Below, one piece after another: positions 15,295-26,127 of a stretch of DNA of 32,596 nucleotides (position 1 is the stretch's first letter; the number at the start of each line of letters is the position of its first letter). A model generated the notes under the pieces. The model did not search any database and was not told where the DNA came from. It saw only the letters and a program-made list of their open reading frames with translations. Position numbers and translations under genes: made by a program. This DNA comes from Lachnospiraceae bacterium (lineage in GTDB: Bacteria; Bacillota; Clostridia; Lachnospirales; Lachnospiraceae): assembly GCA_024687205.1 (NCBI GenBank), contig JAILES010000133.1, forward strand, positions 1 to 32,596, in the 5' to 3' direction.

Positions 15295-16647
15295 GAATAT
15301 CATGTTCGCAAGGTCATCTTCGATCTCTTCACCTATAATGAATCCCAGATGTTTGTAAGCATCCGTAAGATCTATCGAAAAGAAATCTTCGGTCATAAAG
15401 TTTTCTATGCTTCGCAGCACATTCATAAGACTCTGCTGCGCAAGTTTTAATTCCTGAAGCTGTCTGGTATTGGTCATGATGCTTTCATCATCAACCGCAG
15501 CTTCTTTTTTGATAAAGAGTTCCTTCAAAACAGCTTCCAGACGTACATCGCTTTCTTCATCATTTTTTGAAAACTCAACCACAGGTACGTTTCCCAGTTT
15601 TTCAAGTATATCTTCAACGGATATCACCGCTTCAAGATCAGTCTTATTAAAGAGAACTACGATATTCTTTCCATTTATCATTTCCATGATCTTTATATCG
15701 TTATCATCAAGAGGTATAGAAGAATCAACGACAAAAAGTATCAAGTCCGCATCATTGCTTATCTTTAAAGCTTTTTCAACTCCTATGCGTTCCACTTCAT
15801 CGTCCGCATCCCTTATTCCTGCAGTATCCGTAAGATTAAGCTGCAGTTCACCGAGACGTACGGATTCTTCGATGCTGTCCCTGGTGGTACCCGGAATATC
15901 CGTAACTATGGCACTTTCACGACCTGAAAGCATATTCAGTACTGAGGATTTACCTGCATTGGGTTTTCCTATGATGGCAGTCCTGATGCCGTCTTTTCTG
16001 ATCCTTCCGCTTTTTGAAAGCTGTATCATCCTTTCGATCTCATCAAGCATAGTATTTACTTTTCCGTCAAGTTCTTCGGGATAATCAGTCAGATCAAAAT
16101 GTTCGGGATCATCAAGTGCGGATTCTATATATGCGGTCTCATAAAGTATCTTCTGACGCAGCTCATCTATCTTCTTGCGGAGACGCCCGTTCAGATGATC
16201 CATGGAATTCTTAACCGCATATTCATTCTTTGAAGATATCAGATCCATCACCGCTTCAGCCTGTGTCAGATCCATCTTTCCGTTTAAAAAAGCGCGCTTG
16301 GTGAATTCCCCGGGTTCAGCCATCACAGCACCCGCATCCAGAACGATCTGCAGTATCGCGTTGCACAGATACATTCCTCCGTGGGCATTTATCTCAACCA
16401 CATCTTCTCCGGTATAAGAACGTGGTCCTCGCATTACCGACAAAAGCACTTCATCAAAAGGACGGCCGTTCTTCATTATATTCCCGAGATGTATGGTATG
16501 TGTTTTAAAATCACAGACCTTATCTCCGGAATATGAAGTGAAAACTTTATCGGCTATAGCAAAGGCATCAGCCCCGCTTATGCGGATGATGCCGATGCCT
16601 GCACTTGTCATTCCCGTTGCTATCGCAGCAATTGTATCAGAGATCAT
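15271..16647 (-). CDS. mnmE: tRNA modification GTPase MnmE
   Basis: 458 residues, full length. The N-terminal folate-binding domain begins MISDTIAAIATGMTSAGIGIIRISG. The G domain in the middle has GKPNAGKSS, GTTRDS, DTAGIR and NKTD. The C-terminal CMGK is the conserved C-x-G-K end. With MnmG it makes the 5-carboxymethylaminomethyl modification at wobble U34. MnmG is usually the next gene, but here mnmE is the last gene of the operon and converges with the acyltransferase gene. It follows jag by four bases. Confidence 0.97.
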   Translation of the reverse strand: MISDTIAAIATGMTSAGIGIIRISGADAFAIADKVFTSYSGDKVCDFKTHTIHLGNIMKNGRPFDEVLLSVMRGPRSYTGEDVVEINAHGGMYLCNAILQIVLDAGAVMAEPGEFTKRAFLNGKMDLTQAEAVMDLISSKNEYAVKNSMDHLNGRLRKKIDELRQKILYETAYIESALDDPEHFDLTDYPEELDGKVNTMLDEIERMIQLSKSGRIRKDGIRTAIIGKPNAGKSSVLNMLSGRESAIVTDIPGTTRDSIEESVRLGELQLNLTDTAGIRDADDEVERIGVEKALKISNDADLILFVVDSSIPLDDNDIKIMEMINGKNIVVLFNKTDLEAVISVEDILEKLGNVPVVEFSKNDEESDVRLEAVLKELFIKKEAAVDDESIMTNTRQLQELKLAQQSLMNVLRSIENFMTEDFFSIDLTDAYKHLGFIIGEEIEDDLANMIFSRFCMGK

Positions 16648-16651
16648 TTTA

Positions 16652-17590
16652 TTACCTGCTCTTAAGTGTTACTACCACTTTCCTGTACGGTTCTTCGCCT
16701 TCCGAATGAGTAGTTACATATCTGTCATTCTGAAGTGCCGAATGTATTATCCTTCTTTCATAAGGATTCATGGGCTCAAGTACCATGGGACGTCTGCTTC
16801 TCTTTACCTTGAATGCGATGTTTCTTGCAAGCTTTTCAAGTGTATCCCTTCTTCTTGCCCTGTAATCTTCGGTATCTACCTTAACTCTTATATAATCGTC
16901 GCGGTCCTTGTTTACTACAAGTGATGCAAGATACTGGAGTGAATCGAGTGTCTGTCCTCTCTTGCCGATGAGCAGTCCCATCTCTTCTCCGGAGAGATCA
17001 ACGGTAAGGGTACCGTACTCATCAATCTTCATATCCATATTGACTTCGATCTTCATTGCAGCGAATACTTCTTTTAAAAATTCGTTTGCGTCACTTATGA
17101 TCTTGGTCTTTTCTTCTTCAGGTATGTCTTTTAATTCTCTTTCCTTCTCTTCAACGACTTTCTTTTCCTCGTCGTTTCTTCTGTTATCTTTTCTTCCGTG
17201 GCGGTTCCTGTCCTTACGGTAGGATCTGTCTTCGCCCTCTTCCTCGTTCACTCCGTTCTTCTCACGGATAGCTGCTGCACGCTCGGCATTTTCTTTTCTC
17301 CTGGCTTCTTTCTCTGCTTGTTTCTTAGCCTTTTCCTGCTCAGCTTTCTCCTGTGCCTTTGCCTTCTCTGCAGCTGTTTCTTTTGCCTGCTTCTCTTCAA
17401 GCTCTTCGAAAGACTCTTCCTTGATCCTTGCCTTGATCACTGCATCTTTCTTACCTATTCCTATGAAACCCGAAGAACCCTCCGATACTACTTCATAATC
17501 AAGTCTGTCACTGGTAACACTGAATGTCATGCATGCATCTGTTATGCAGTCTTCAACCGTCTTTGCTGAAAATTCCCTGAAATCAGCCAT
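16652..17590 (-). CDS. jag: RNA-binding protein Jag/KhpB
   Basis: 312 residues from the start chosen at 17590 (MADFREFSAK), nine bases after GGGGAG; an ATG at 17611 overlaps the yidC stop and is an alternative. The Jag-N domain is at about 1-55, with the conserved GSSGFIGIGKKDA. A long Lys/Glu/Ala-rich charged linker lies at about 60-150. A KH domain with G-K-R-G in the loop (GLLIGKRGQTLD) is at about 180-225, and an R3H domain is at the C-terminus. In Firmicutes the protein binds RNA with KhpA and affects cell division and envelope synthesis. Its place after yidC is conserved. Confidence 0.95.
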   Translation of the reverse strand: MADFREFSAKTVEDCITDACMTFSVTSDRLDYEVVSEGSSGFIGIGKKDAVIKARIKEESFEELEEKQAKETAAEKAKAQEKAEQEKAKKQAEKEARRKENAERAAAIREKNGVNEEEGEDRSYRKDRNRHGRKDNRRNDEEKKVVEEKERELKDIPEEEKTKIISDANEFLKEVFAAMKIEVNMDMKIDEYGTLTVDLSGEEMGLLIGKRGQTLDSLQYLASLVVNKDRDDYIRVKVDTEDYRARRRDTLEKLARNIAFKVKRSRRPMVLEPMNPYERRIIHSALQNDRYVTTHSEGEEPYRKVVVTLKSR

Positions 17591-17607
17591 CTCTGTCATC
17601 TCCCCTT

Positions 17608-18915
17608 TCAATCCTTATTGTTCTTTTCATTAAAATTCTTTACCATTGCAGCCTTTGAAGCCAGACTGCCGGGCTTTTCCGCATTTTTATTGTAATAATC
17701 CGTGGAGTCCTTTATATTCTGGGCTCTCTTAGCCTTATCCTCCATAGTCTTTTCTGCTTTGGTCTCAACTTTTCTTGCATTGACCATTGCATTGGAGCTT
17801 ATCTGCTGAGGAGGAAGACCGGCTTTTCTTCTCTTTTCATTAGCCTTCTCAACATTCTGCTTGATCATCTCATCGATATCGATCTTATCCAGATGCTTGT
17901 TGACCGCAACCTGGATGATACTTCTTACAACCGAACCTGCGATCCAGTAGATACCCATACCTATGGGAAGCGAGTAGCAGAAGAACATTGACATCAGCGG
18001 CATTATCGCATTCATGGTCTTCATTGACTGTGCCACTGAGTTATCCTCGCCCTGCTTGTTATTGTTCTCGGGCTGGGGCATAAGCTTGGTATTGATCCAC
18101 TGTGTAAGTGCTGCAAGCAAGGGGATCATAAGTACCCCGACCACTGCAATATAATTCTTATTTACCAGATTCTCACGTACTGCCAGTGAAGGAGAATTGG
18201 CTATGTTAAGTCCGAGGAAACTGTTGAACTTGTTGAGCGTTTCATGAGTAGTATTGATATTCTCCAGAATCGTGGAAGATGAAGAATATGCCATCTTCAG
18301 TTTTTCCCAGTCTGCGCTGTTGGAACTGTTGAGTATATCAATCAGGGTATTCTGTGTATCTACGGAATTTGCTACGAAAGCGGTATCCGTAACCTGATTT
18401 GAAAATCTTGTAAAACCGGAGAAGGACTTTACAAAATGTCTGATAAAACCTACTTCCTTTTCATTAGTAAGATTTGCAACAAGCGGATAATATACCTGCT
18501 TGATTCTTGAAACATATGCAGGCATGTTATAGATAACACGATAAAGAGCAAAGAGTATGGGCATCTGTATCAACAGCTGCACACAGCTGCCGGAAGGACT
18601 GGTCCCGTACTTTGCATAAACAGCCTGGGTCTCAGTCTGCATCTTCATCATGGATTCCTGATCGTTCTTTCCTTTATATTTAGCCTGGATTGCCTGAAGC
18701 TCAGGATTCATCTTATTTGAAAGTTTTGCGAATTTCTGCTGCTTGATCGTAAGCGGAAGTAAAAGAACATATACTATTATAGTAAATAGTATGATCGCAA
18801 TACCAACGTTAGGGTATTCGGAAAAAACTCCGAGTACCTTAAAAATACCCTCCATTATCCATCCAAGAACGAGGGCAAAGGGCTTAAGTATGCCCTGCTG
18901 CTGTGTAAGAAGCAT
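17608..18915 (-). CDS. yidC: membrane protein insertase YidC/SpoIIIJ
   Basis: 435 residues. The first core helix is near residue 40 (VGIAIILFTIIVYVLLLPLTIKQQ). A cytoplasmic hairpin (KFAKLSNKMNPELQAIQAKYKGK) follows, and the next core helices contain SGSCVQLLIQMPILFALYRVIYNM. A large insertion of about 130 residues between core helices is longer than in the short Bacillus form. Two later helices include MSMFFCYSLPIGMGIYWIAGSVV. A basic tail is likely to touch the ribosome. It inserts membrane proteins alone or with Sec. It lies two bases after yidD. Confidence 0.95.
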   Translation of the reverse strand: MLLTQQQGILKPFALVLGWIMEGIFKVLGVFSEYPNVGIAIILFTIIVYVLLLPLTIKQQKFAKLSNKMNPELQAIQAKYKGKNDQESMMKMQTETQAVYAKYGTSPSGSCVQLLIQMPILFALYRVIYNMPAYVSRIKQVYYPLVANLTNEKEVGFIRHFVKSFSGFTRFSNQVTDTAFVANSVDTQNTLIDILNSSNSADWEKLKMAYSSSSTILENINTTHETLNKFNSFLGLNIANSPSLAVRENLVNKNYIAVVGVLMIPLLAALTQWINTKLMPQPENNNKQGEDNSVAQSMKTMNAIMPLMSMFFCYSLPIGMGIYWIAGSVVRSIIQVAVNKHLDKIDIDEMIKQNVEKANEKRRKAGLPPQQISSNAMVNARKVETKAEKTMEDKAKRAQNIKDSTDYYNKNAEKPGSLASKAAMVKNFNEKNNKD

Positions 18916-18917
18916 TA

Positions 18918-19175
18918 TTAATCCTCCGTACCACGCGCGATATATTTAATATGAAGTGAAAGATTATCGGGCACGGGATCGTACCCTCCTTTTGAAAAAG
19001 GATTACATCTGCATATCCTGTATATAGTCAAAACTCCGCCTTTTATGCACCCGTGTCTTTTCACAGCTTCCAGACCATATTCTGAACAGCTCGGAAAATA
19101 AGGACACTTCGTGCTCTTAAGCGGAGACAGATATTTTCTGTATAACTCTATCAGAAATATAAAAACATACTTCAT
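18918..19175 (-). CDS. yidD: membrane protein insertion efficiency factor YidD
   Basis: 85 residues with the family's conserved core: [31 protein letters not shown], then [24 protein letters not shown]. An amphipathic N-terminal helix is likely to lie on the inner membrane. It overlaps the rnpA stop by four bases and precedes yidC, the usual order. Confidence 0.96.
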   Translation of the reverse strand: MKYVFIFLIELYRKYLSPLKSTKCPYFPSCSEYGLEAVKRHGCIKGGVLTIYRICRCNPFSKGGYDPVPDNLSLHIKYIARGTED

Positions 19176-19513
19176 TTATCTATCAAAATACCCTGCTTGC
19201 GTGCAAGGTGTAAGATCGCGCTCTCGGTTTCCTTATAATCTATGTCCGCAGCCTCTTTTCTTGCTACAACAATAATGTTCAGACCACTACTGAACCTCGA
19301 CTCATTCAATCTGTAGCTCTCGCGGACCAACCTCTTAATCCTGTGTCTTACTACACTGTTACCTGTCTTCTTACTGACAGATATTCCCAGGCGGTTCTTT
19401 TCCGGCTCATATTCCGACACATACATGATAAAAAATCTGTTTCCCTTAGATTTTTTCTGTTCATAGACCCGCCTGAAATCGTCATTCTTTTTTAAAGCTT
19501 CGGTAAAGATCAT
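19172..19513 (-). CDS. rnpA: ribonuclease P protein component
   Basis: 113 residues, normal length. It begins [21 protein letters not shown]. The RNA-binding box is [13 protein letters not shown], where the usual RNR is RHR. It aids the RNase P RNA in cutting tRNA 5' leaders. The start lies three bases after the rpmH stop and has no strong ribosome site, so translation probably depends on rpmH. Confidence 0.95.
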   Translation of the reverse strand: MIFTEALKKNDDFRRVYEQKKSKGNRFFIMYVSEYEPEKNRLGISVSKKTGNSVVRHRIKRLVRESYRLNESRFSSGLNIIVVARKEAADIDYKETESAILHLARKQGILIDK

Positions 19514-19516
19514 TAA

Positions 19517-19651
19517 TTAAGCGGAAAGTACCTTTCTTCCTTTACGACGTCTTGCTGCAAGTACTTTTCTTCCGCCCGGTGTGCTCATTCTTGATCTGAA
19601 GCCATGTACTTTGGATCTCTGTCTTTTCTTGGGCTGAAATGTCATCTTCAT
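19517..19651 (-). CDS. rpmH: 50S ribosomal protein L34
   Basis: 44 residues, beginning [20 protein letters not shown] and ending in the basic GRKVLSA. The length and sequence are those of bacterial L34. GGGAGGTG lies just upstream. It is the first gene of the leftward operon from the origin. Confidence 0.97.
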   Translation of the reverse strand: MKMTFQPKKRQRSKVHGFRSRMSTPGGRKVLAARRRKGRKVLSA

Positions 19652-19712
19652 GGTGTTCACCTCCCTGATATATATTTAGGCATAATGATGCCAAATTTTG
19701 CGTCCGTTTGAG

Positions 19713-19741
19713 ATTATATAAAATAAAAACAGCCTCGTCAA
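19713..19741 (-). promoter_or_regulatory. promoter of the rpmH operon
   Basis: TTGACG (19741-19736), a 17-base spacer and TATAAT (19718-19713) on the minus strand. The 5' untranslated RNA of about 55 bases holds a small hairpin (19679-19692). Confidence 0.85.
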
Positions 19742-20087
19742 GTTAAAAAATAAGGCTTTTTCCCGTAAAAAATAAAAAAAATTTAATATTTAAAATTGTT
19801 TTCAATATGTTGTAGAGTTATAACCGTTTACTCCACAAAATGTGGAAACAAACAGACGTTCTGATAAATTATTTTAATTGACATAAATTTATCCACGAAA
19901 TGTGGAAAAATTGTTTAAAAAATCTCATAACTTATAAACAATTCCTAAAAAAGGCAAAAAAACAGGATTTTTTACAAGGTCATATTTTATGAACATCATT
20001 TTCCATATTACATTCTTTTTTATATGTAAACTCTTATAATTCTTTTTTGTAAACAAATTTATCCACTTATCCACATTTTTGATGTGT
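19742..20087. other. oriC: chromosomal replication origin oriC
   Basis: This gap between rpmH and dnaA holds DnaA boxes. A perfect TTATCCACA is at 20067-20075, overlapped by one base by TTATCCACT at 20059-20067. TTATCCACG is at 19889-19897. Reverse boxes TGTGGAAAA and TGTGGAAAC are at 19901-19909 and 19841-19849, with a weak box at 19829-19837. The boxes form two convergent pairs (19832-19846 and 19892-19906) exactly 60 bp apart. An AT-rich stretch at 19742-19800 is a candidate unwinding element. The dnaA-dnaN gap has only one poor box (TTATGAACA, 21631). Confidence 0.9.
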
Positions 20088-20116
20088 TTGCATTTAGAAT
20101 TATAAACATATATAAT
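20088..20116 (+). promoter_or_regulatory. promoter of dnaA
   Basis: TTGCAT (20088-20093), a 17-base spacer and TATAAT (20111-20116). The two overlapping DnaA boxes end 12 bases before the -35, so DnaA can control its own gene. Confidence 0.85.
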
Positions 20117-20131
20117 ATGACCCACAGCCGA

Positions 20132-20193
20132 GCAAGCAGGCACATGACCATGCTTGCATGAAATCATGTGTTTGTTTGTGAGGCGCACAAACA
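20132..20193 (+). promoter_or_regulatory. hairpins in the dnaA leader RNA
   Basis: A 7-bp stem (20132-20138 with 20151-20157) and an 8-bp stem with a 5-base loop (20173-20180 with 20186-20193) lie in the untranslated RNA. The second ends a few bases before the AAGGAG ribosome site. Confidence 0.5.
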
Positions 20194-20219
20194 CGAGGAA
20201 GAAGGAGTTTTTTTATCAA

Positions 20220-21557
20220 ATGAGTATCATCGAACAGAACTGGGAAGAAATAAAGGAGAGCATACGCGATGAAAATGAAATAATGAAGATCGCATATGAT
20301 ATATGGCTCAAACCTCTTCAATATTATAAAGAAGAAAACAATAAGGTTTTTGTCAGAGTCCCTAAAAAAGAACTGTTTGATTATGTTCAGAAAAACTATA
20401 AAAAGCTCTTTGATGATACTCTTTCAAACCTGATGCAGGAAAAATATACGGTAGAATTCACGGTTGACGAAGAAATGGACCAGATCGTCACCGAGAATCA
20501 CAATACCGGTTTTGAATCAAATCTTATAAAAAAATACCGTTTTGATAACTTCGTAGTAGGATCAAACAACTCACTTGCCCACTCCGCTGCACTTCATGTA
20601 GCCGAGAATCCCGGCAAAGATTTCAATCCTCTATTTATATATGGAGGATCCGGTCTGGGTAAAACCCATCTTATGACCTCTATCGGTCATTATATTATGG
20701 AAAACAGCAAACTTCGTGTTCTTTATGTAACATCCGAAGAGTTTACAAACGAAGTGATCAACTCCATCCGAAACGGAAATACCGCAGCCATGGCAGAACT
20801 CAGGGACAAATACCGCAATATAGATGTGCTGCTTGTTGATGATATTCAGTTTATAATAGGAAAAGTTCAGACTCAGGAAGAATTTTTCCATACATTTAAT
20901 ACCCTTCAGAATAACAACAAAGCCGTTATAATAACCTCCGATAAGCATCCCAGCCATATGAAGGATCTTGAGGAACGTTTCAGGACAAGGTTTTTAAGCG
21001 GACTTCTTGTTGATATACAGCCTCCGGTATATGAGACCAGAATGGCAATACTTAAGAAATTCTCAGAAACCAATAAAAAATACCTTCCGGATACCATCAT
21101 TGATTATATAGCAAGCAATATAAAGTCAAATGTCAGAGAGCTTGAAGGCGCATTTAATAAGGTTTATGCGGAAGGAATGCTCAGAAACAACAATAATATC
21201 AATGCTATCAGCCTTGATCAGGCCAAAGAGATACTGAAAGATTCGGTTTCAAAGGATAAGCCTACAATAATATCTCCCCAGTACATACTTGAAATGGTGG
21301 CTGATTATTACCATATAGATACCGATGATATTACTTCTAAAAAGAGAAATGCCGACATTGTGCTTCCCAGACAGGTTTTCATGTACCTTTGCCGTGAAAT
21401 GACCGACGTTACACTGGCACATGTTGCCACTATATTGGATAAAAAAGATCATTCCACAATTATCCACGGTTGTAACAAGATAGATGAGGAAATCAAGATA
21501 AACACCCAGCTGAAGGAAAGCATAGAAGCCATAAAAAGCCGTATTTATTCACAATGA
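20220..21557 (+). CDS. dnaA: replication initiator DnaA
   Basis: 445 residues from ATG 20220 (MSIIEQNWEE); AAGGAG lies 12 bases upstream, and an earlier in-frame ATG at 20154 is in the leader and gives residues unlike DnaA. Domain I is at about 1-85. The AAA+ domain has Walker A GGSGLGKTH near 150 and Walker B LLVDDIQF near 212. Domain IV at the C-terminus has the DNA-binding signature DVTLAHVATILDKKDHSTI. It binds the boxes upstream and opens the origin. Confidence 0.98.
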   Translation: MSIIEQNWEEIKESIRDENEIMKIAYDIWLKPLQYYKEENNKVFVRVPKKELFDYVQKNYKKLFDDTLSNLMQEKYTVEFTVDEEMDQIVTENHNTGFESNLIKKYRFDNFVVGSNNSLAHSAALHVAENPGKDFNPLFIYGGSGLGKTHLMTSIGHYIMENSKLRVLYVTSEEFTNEVINSIRNGNTAAMAELRDKYRNIDVLLVDDIQFIIGKVQTQEEFFHTFNTLQNNNKAVIITSDKHPSHMKDLEERFRTRFLSGLLVDIQPPVYETRMAILKKFSETNKKYLPDTIIDYIASNIKSNVRELEGAFNKVYAEGMLRNNNNINAISLDQAKEILKDSVSKDKPTIISPQYILEMVADYYHIDTDDITSKKRNADIVLPRQVFMYLCREMTDVTLAHVATILDKKDHSTIIHGCNKIDEEIKINTQLKESIEAIKSRIYSQ

Positions 21558-21593
21558 CCCTCATCCTTTATTTTTTATATAAACAAGTTATTA

Positions 21594-21622
21594 TTTCCAT
21601 TTTTTCAAAAGTTTAGTATAAT
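21594..21622 (+). promoter_or_regulatory. likely promoter of the dnaN operon
   Basis: TTTCCA (21594-21599), a 17-base spacer and TATAAT (21617-21622) lie in the AT-rich gap between dnaA and dnaN. Confidence 0.6.
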
Positions 21623-21704
21623 AGGAAAGGTTATGAACATTTAAACTCTACCTACTATGAATATTATGATATAATAATATATTATACGCGCACAGGAGGA
21701 ACCA

Positions 21705-22808
21705 ATGAAGATAGTATGTTCTAAACAAAATCTGCTTAACGGACTCAATATAGTATCAAAAGCTATTCCTACCAATACTACAATGTCCATACTTGAGTGT
21801 ATACTCATTCAGGCAGGCAACGGCAAGATCAAGCTTACCGCTAACGATATGGATCTTGGTATAGAGACCATAGCTGAAGGTAAGATAGAAATAGCCGGTA
21901 CCGTAGCTATAGAAGCCAGGATGCTTATAGATTCAGTCCGTAAGATGCCGGATGATGCAGATATTTGTATAGAATCCGATAAGAACTTTAATGTAAGCAT
22001 TTCCTGCGGAAAGATAATCCTTAACATAAACGGCAAGTCCGGAGATGATTTTACTTATCTTCCTAATATTGATAAGGCTGATCCTATCAGCATATCTACT
22101 ATGACATTTAAGGATGTTATAAGACAGACTATCTTCTCTATTGGTAACAGTGATATAAACAAGATAATGTCAGGTGTTGATGTTATAATCAAGAATGATC
22201 AGATGCGCATCACCACTCTTGACGGTCATCGTATATCAATAAGAAAAGTGCAGCTTAAGAATATTTATTCAGAGCAGGAGATAATTATCCCCGGCAAGAC
22301 CTTAAGCGAAATAAGCAAGATCATTCCTTCTGATGCTGAAAAAGAGATAGATATGTACATGTCGGATGCTCATGTACTTTTTGAATTTGATAATACCATA
22401 GTGGTATCAAGACTGATCGAAGGTAATTATATAAATGTTGATAAGATGATGTCATCAGCTTATGAGACAAAGATCAGCATTAATAAGAAAGCTCTTTACG
22501 ATTGTATTGATCGTTCAATGCTCTTCTCAAAAGAGGGTAATAAAAAGCCCATCGTTATAGAAGTTAAGGATGATGTACTTGAACTTAAAGTTAATTCTCC
22601 TCTGGGCAGCCTCGATGAAGAGATAGATATAACCAAGCAGGGTAAGGATATAGTTATAGGTTTTAATCCTAAGTTTATACTTGATGCATTAAGAGTTATA
22701 GATGAAGAAGAAGTTGATATGTATATGGTCAATCCCCGTTCTCCTCTTTATATAAAAGATGAGAATGAAAAGTATGTATATATGATACTTCCTATCAATT
22801 TAAGCTGA
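21705..22808 (+). CDS. dnaN: DNA polymerase III beta sliding clamp
   Basis: 367 residues, the normal length for the three-domain clamp. It begins MKIVCSKQNLLNGLNIVSKA and contains the conserved TLDGHRISIRK. It ends in YMILPINLS, close to the family's usual MPMRL end. AGGAGGA lies directly before the start. It holds polymerase on DNA and is the first gene of dnaN-S4-recF-gyrB. Confidence 0.97.
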   Translation: MKIVCSKQNLLNGLNIVSKAIPTNTTMSILECILIQAGNGKIKLTANDMDLGIETIAEGKIEIAGTVAIEARMLIDSVRKMPDDADICIESDKNFNVSISCGKIILNINGKSGDDFTYLPNIDKADPISISTMTFKDVIRQTIFSIGNSDINKIMSGVDVIIKNDQMRITTLDGHRISIRKVQLKNIYSEQEIIIPGKTLSEISKIIPSDAEKEIDMYMSDAHVLFEFDNTIVVSRLIEGNYINVDKMMSSAYETKISINKKALYDCIDRSMLFSKEGNKKPIVIEVKDDVLELKVNSPLGSLDEEIDITKQGKDIVIGFNPKFILDALRVIDEEEVDMYMVNPRSPLYIKDENEKYVYMILPINLS

Positions 22809-22810
22809 TC

Positions 22811-23014
22811 ATGGTAGTTAATATCAGAGATGAATTTATAAAACTTTCACAGGCAATGAAACTTGCTTCCCTTGTATCGGAAGGATCGGAAGCAAAGTAT
22901 GCCATCCAGAACGGAGAAGTAAAAGTAAACGGCTCCGTTTGTGATCAGCGCGGTAAAAAATTGTATAAAGGTGATTCTTTCGAATACAACGGTGAGACGG
23001 TTACCATAGCATGA
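22811..23014 (+). CDS. yaaA: S4-domain RNA-binding protein (YaaA type)
   Basis: 67 residues, essentially one S4 domain (FIKLSQAMKLASLVSEGSEAKYAIQNGEVKVNG). It starts two bases after the dnaN stop and its own stop overlaps the recF start (ATGA). In Bacillus the gene at this place is yaaA/rlbA, linked to ribosome assembly. The fold is certain; the role is inferred from position. Confidence 0.93.
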   Translation: MVVNIRDEFIKLSQAMKLASLVSEGSEAKYAIQNGEVKVNGSVCDQRGKKLYKGDSFEYNGETVTIA

Positions 23015-24096
23015 TCATTAAATCATTAGAACTGAATAATTACCGTAATTATACAGAATTAAACTTAAATTTTGATAAGGGCGTAAATATTCTTTACGGA
23101 GAAAATGCTCAGGGAAAAACAAATATTCTTGAAGCTATATTTATGTCCGCAACTACCAAATCCCATAAGGGAAGCAAAGATAAAGAGATAGTAAATTTCA
23201 ACAGCGAAGAAGCCCACATAAAGACCATACTTGATAAGGATGGCCTGGAACGCAGGGTTGACATGCACTTAAGAAAGGGCAGATCAAAAGGAATAGCTGT
23301 TGATAAAGTAAGGCTTAAAAAAGCTACCGAACTTCTCGGAATATTGAACATAGTTTTCTTTTCTCCGGAAGATCTTAATATAATAAAAAATTCGCCGGCT
23401 CACAGAAGACATTTTGTTGATATGGAGCTGTGTCAGCTCGATCATATATATCTTTATGATCTGAACAATTATAATAAGATAATAAATCAGAGGAATAAGC
23501 TGCTTAAAGAAATGGGTTTCAATCCCGAGTACCGTGAAATGCTTAAAATATGGGATTCGCAGCTTGTATCTTACGGGAAAAAAATAATAGAGAGAAGACG
23601 ACAGTTCATAGAAGACCTGAATGTGATAATAGAAGGTATCCACAGAAAATTATCCGGAAACAGGGAATTACTGAGGATAGAATATGAACCTCATACCGAA
23701 GCTTCGGAATATGAGGAAGTGCTTAAGAAGAATATAGAAAAAGATATAAAAATGAAAATGACCACCGCAGGTCCTCACAGAGATGATTTTATATTTTTTT
23801 CAAATGATATAGATGTAAGGGTATACGGTTCACAGGGACAGCAGAGAACTGCAGCTTTATCTCTTAAGCTTTCCGAGATAGAACTGGTAAAGCAGCTTAC
23901 AAAAGATAATCCGGTACTGCTTCTGGATGATGTGCTTTCTGAGCTTGATTCAAACAGACAGACCTATCTTCTTAACAGCATAGGAGATATACAGACTATC
24001 ATTACCTGCACCGGACTTGATGACTTTGTAAATAACAGATTCGATTATGATAAGGTGTTCCGCGTAGTTGAGGGAACCGTGGTTAGTGAGAATTAG
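23011..24096 (+). CDS. recF: DNA replication and repair protein RecF
   Basis: 361 residues. The SMC-like ATPase has Walker A GENAQGKTN near residue 30. The ABC signature is GSQGQQRTAALSLKL near 270 and Walker B is VLLLDDVLSELD near 305. It helps load RecA at gaps. The start overlaps the S4 gene stop by four bases. Confidence 0.97.
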   Translation: MIIKSLELNNYRNYTELNLNFDKGVNILYGENAQGKTNILEAIFMSATTKSHKGSKDKEIVNFNSEEAHIKTILDKDGLERRVDMHLRKGRSKGIAVDKVRLKKATELLGILNIVFFSPEDLNIIKNSPAHRRHFVDMELCQLDHIYLYDLNNYNKIINQRNKLLKEMGFNPEYREMLKIWDSQLVSYGKKIIERRRQFIEDLNVIIEGIHRKLSGNRELLRIEYEPHTEASEYEEVLKKNIEKDIKMKMTTAGPHRDDFIFFSNDIDVRVYGSQGQQRTAALSLKLSEIELVKQLTKDNPVLLLDDVLSELDSNRQTYLLNSIGDIQTIITCTGLDDFVNNRFDYDKVFRVVEGTVVSEN

Positions 24097-24103
24097 GATT
24101 TAG

Positions 24104-26125
<2,022 letters not shown>

Positions 26126-26127
26126 AA

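Noticed and set aside
21558..21704. Second origin part between dnaA and dnaN
   Set aside because: Only one box-like sequence with two mismatches (TTATGAACA) is present, so there is not enough for a DnaA cluster.
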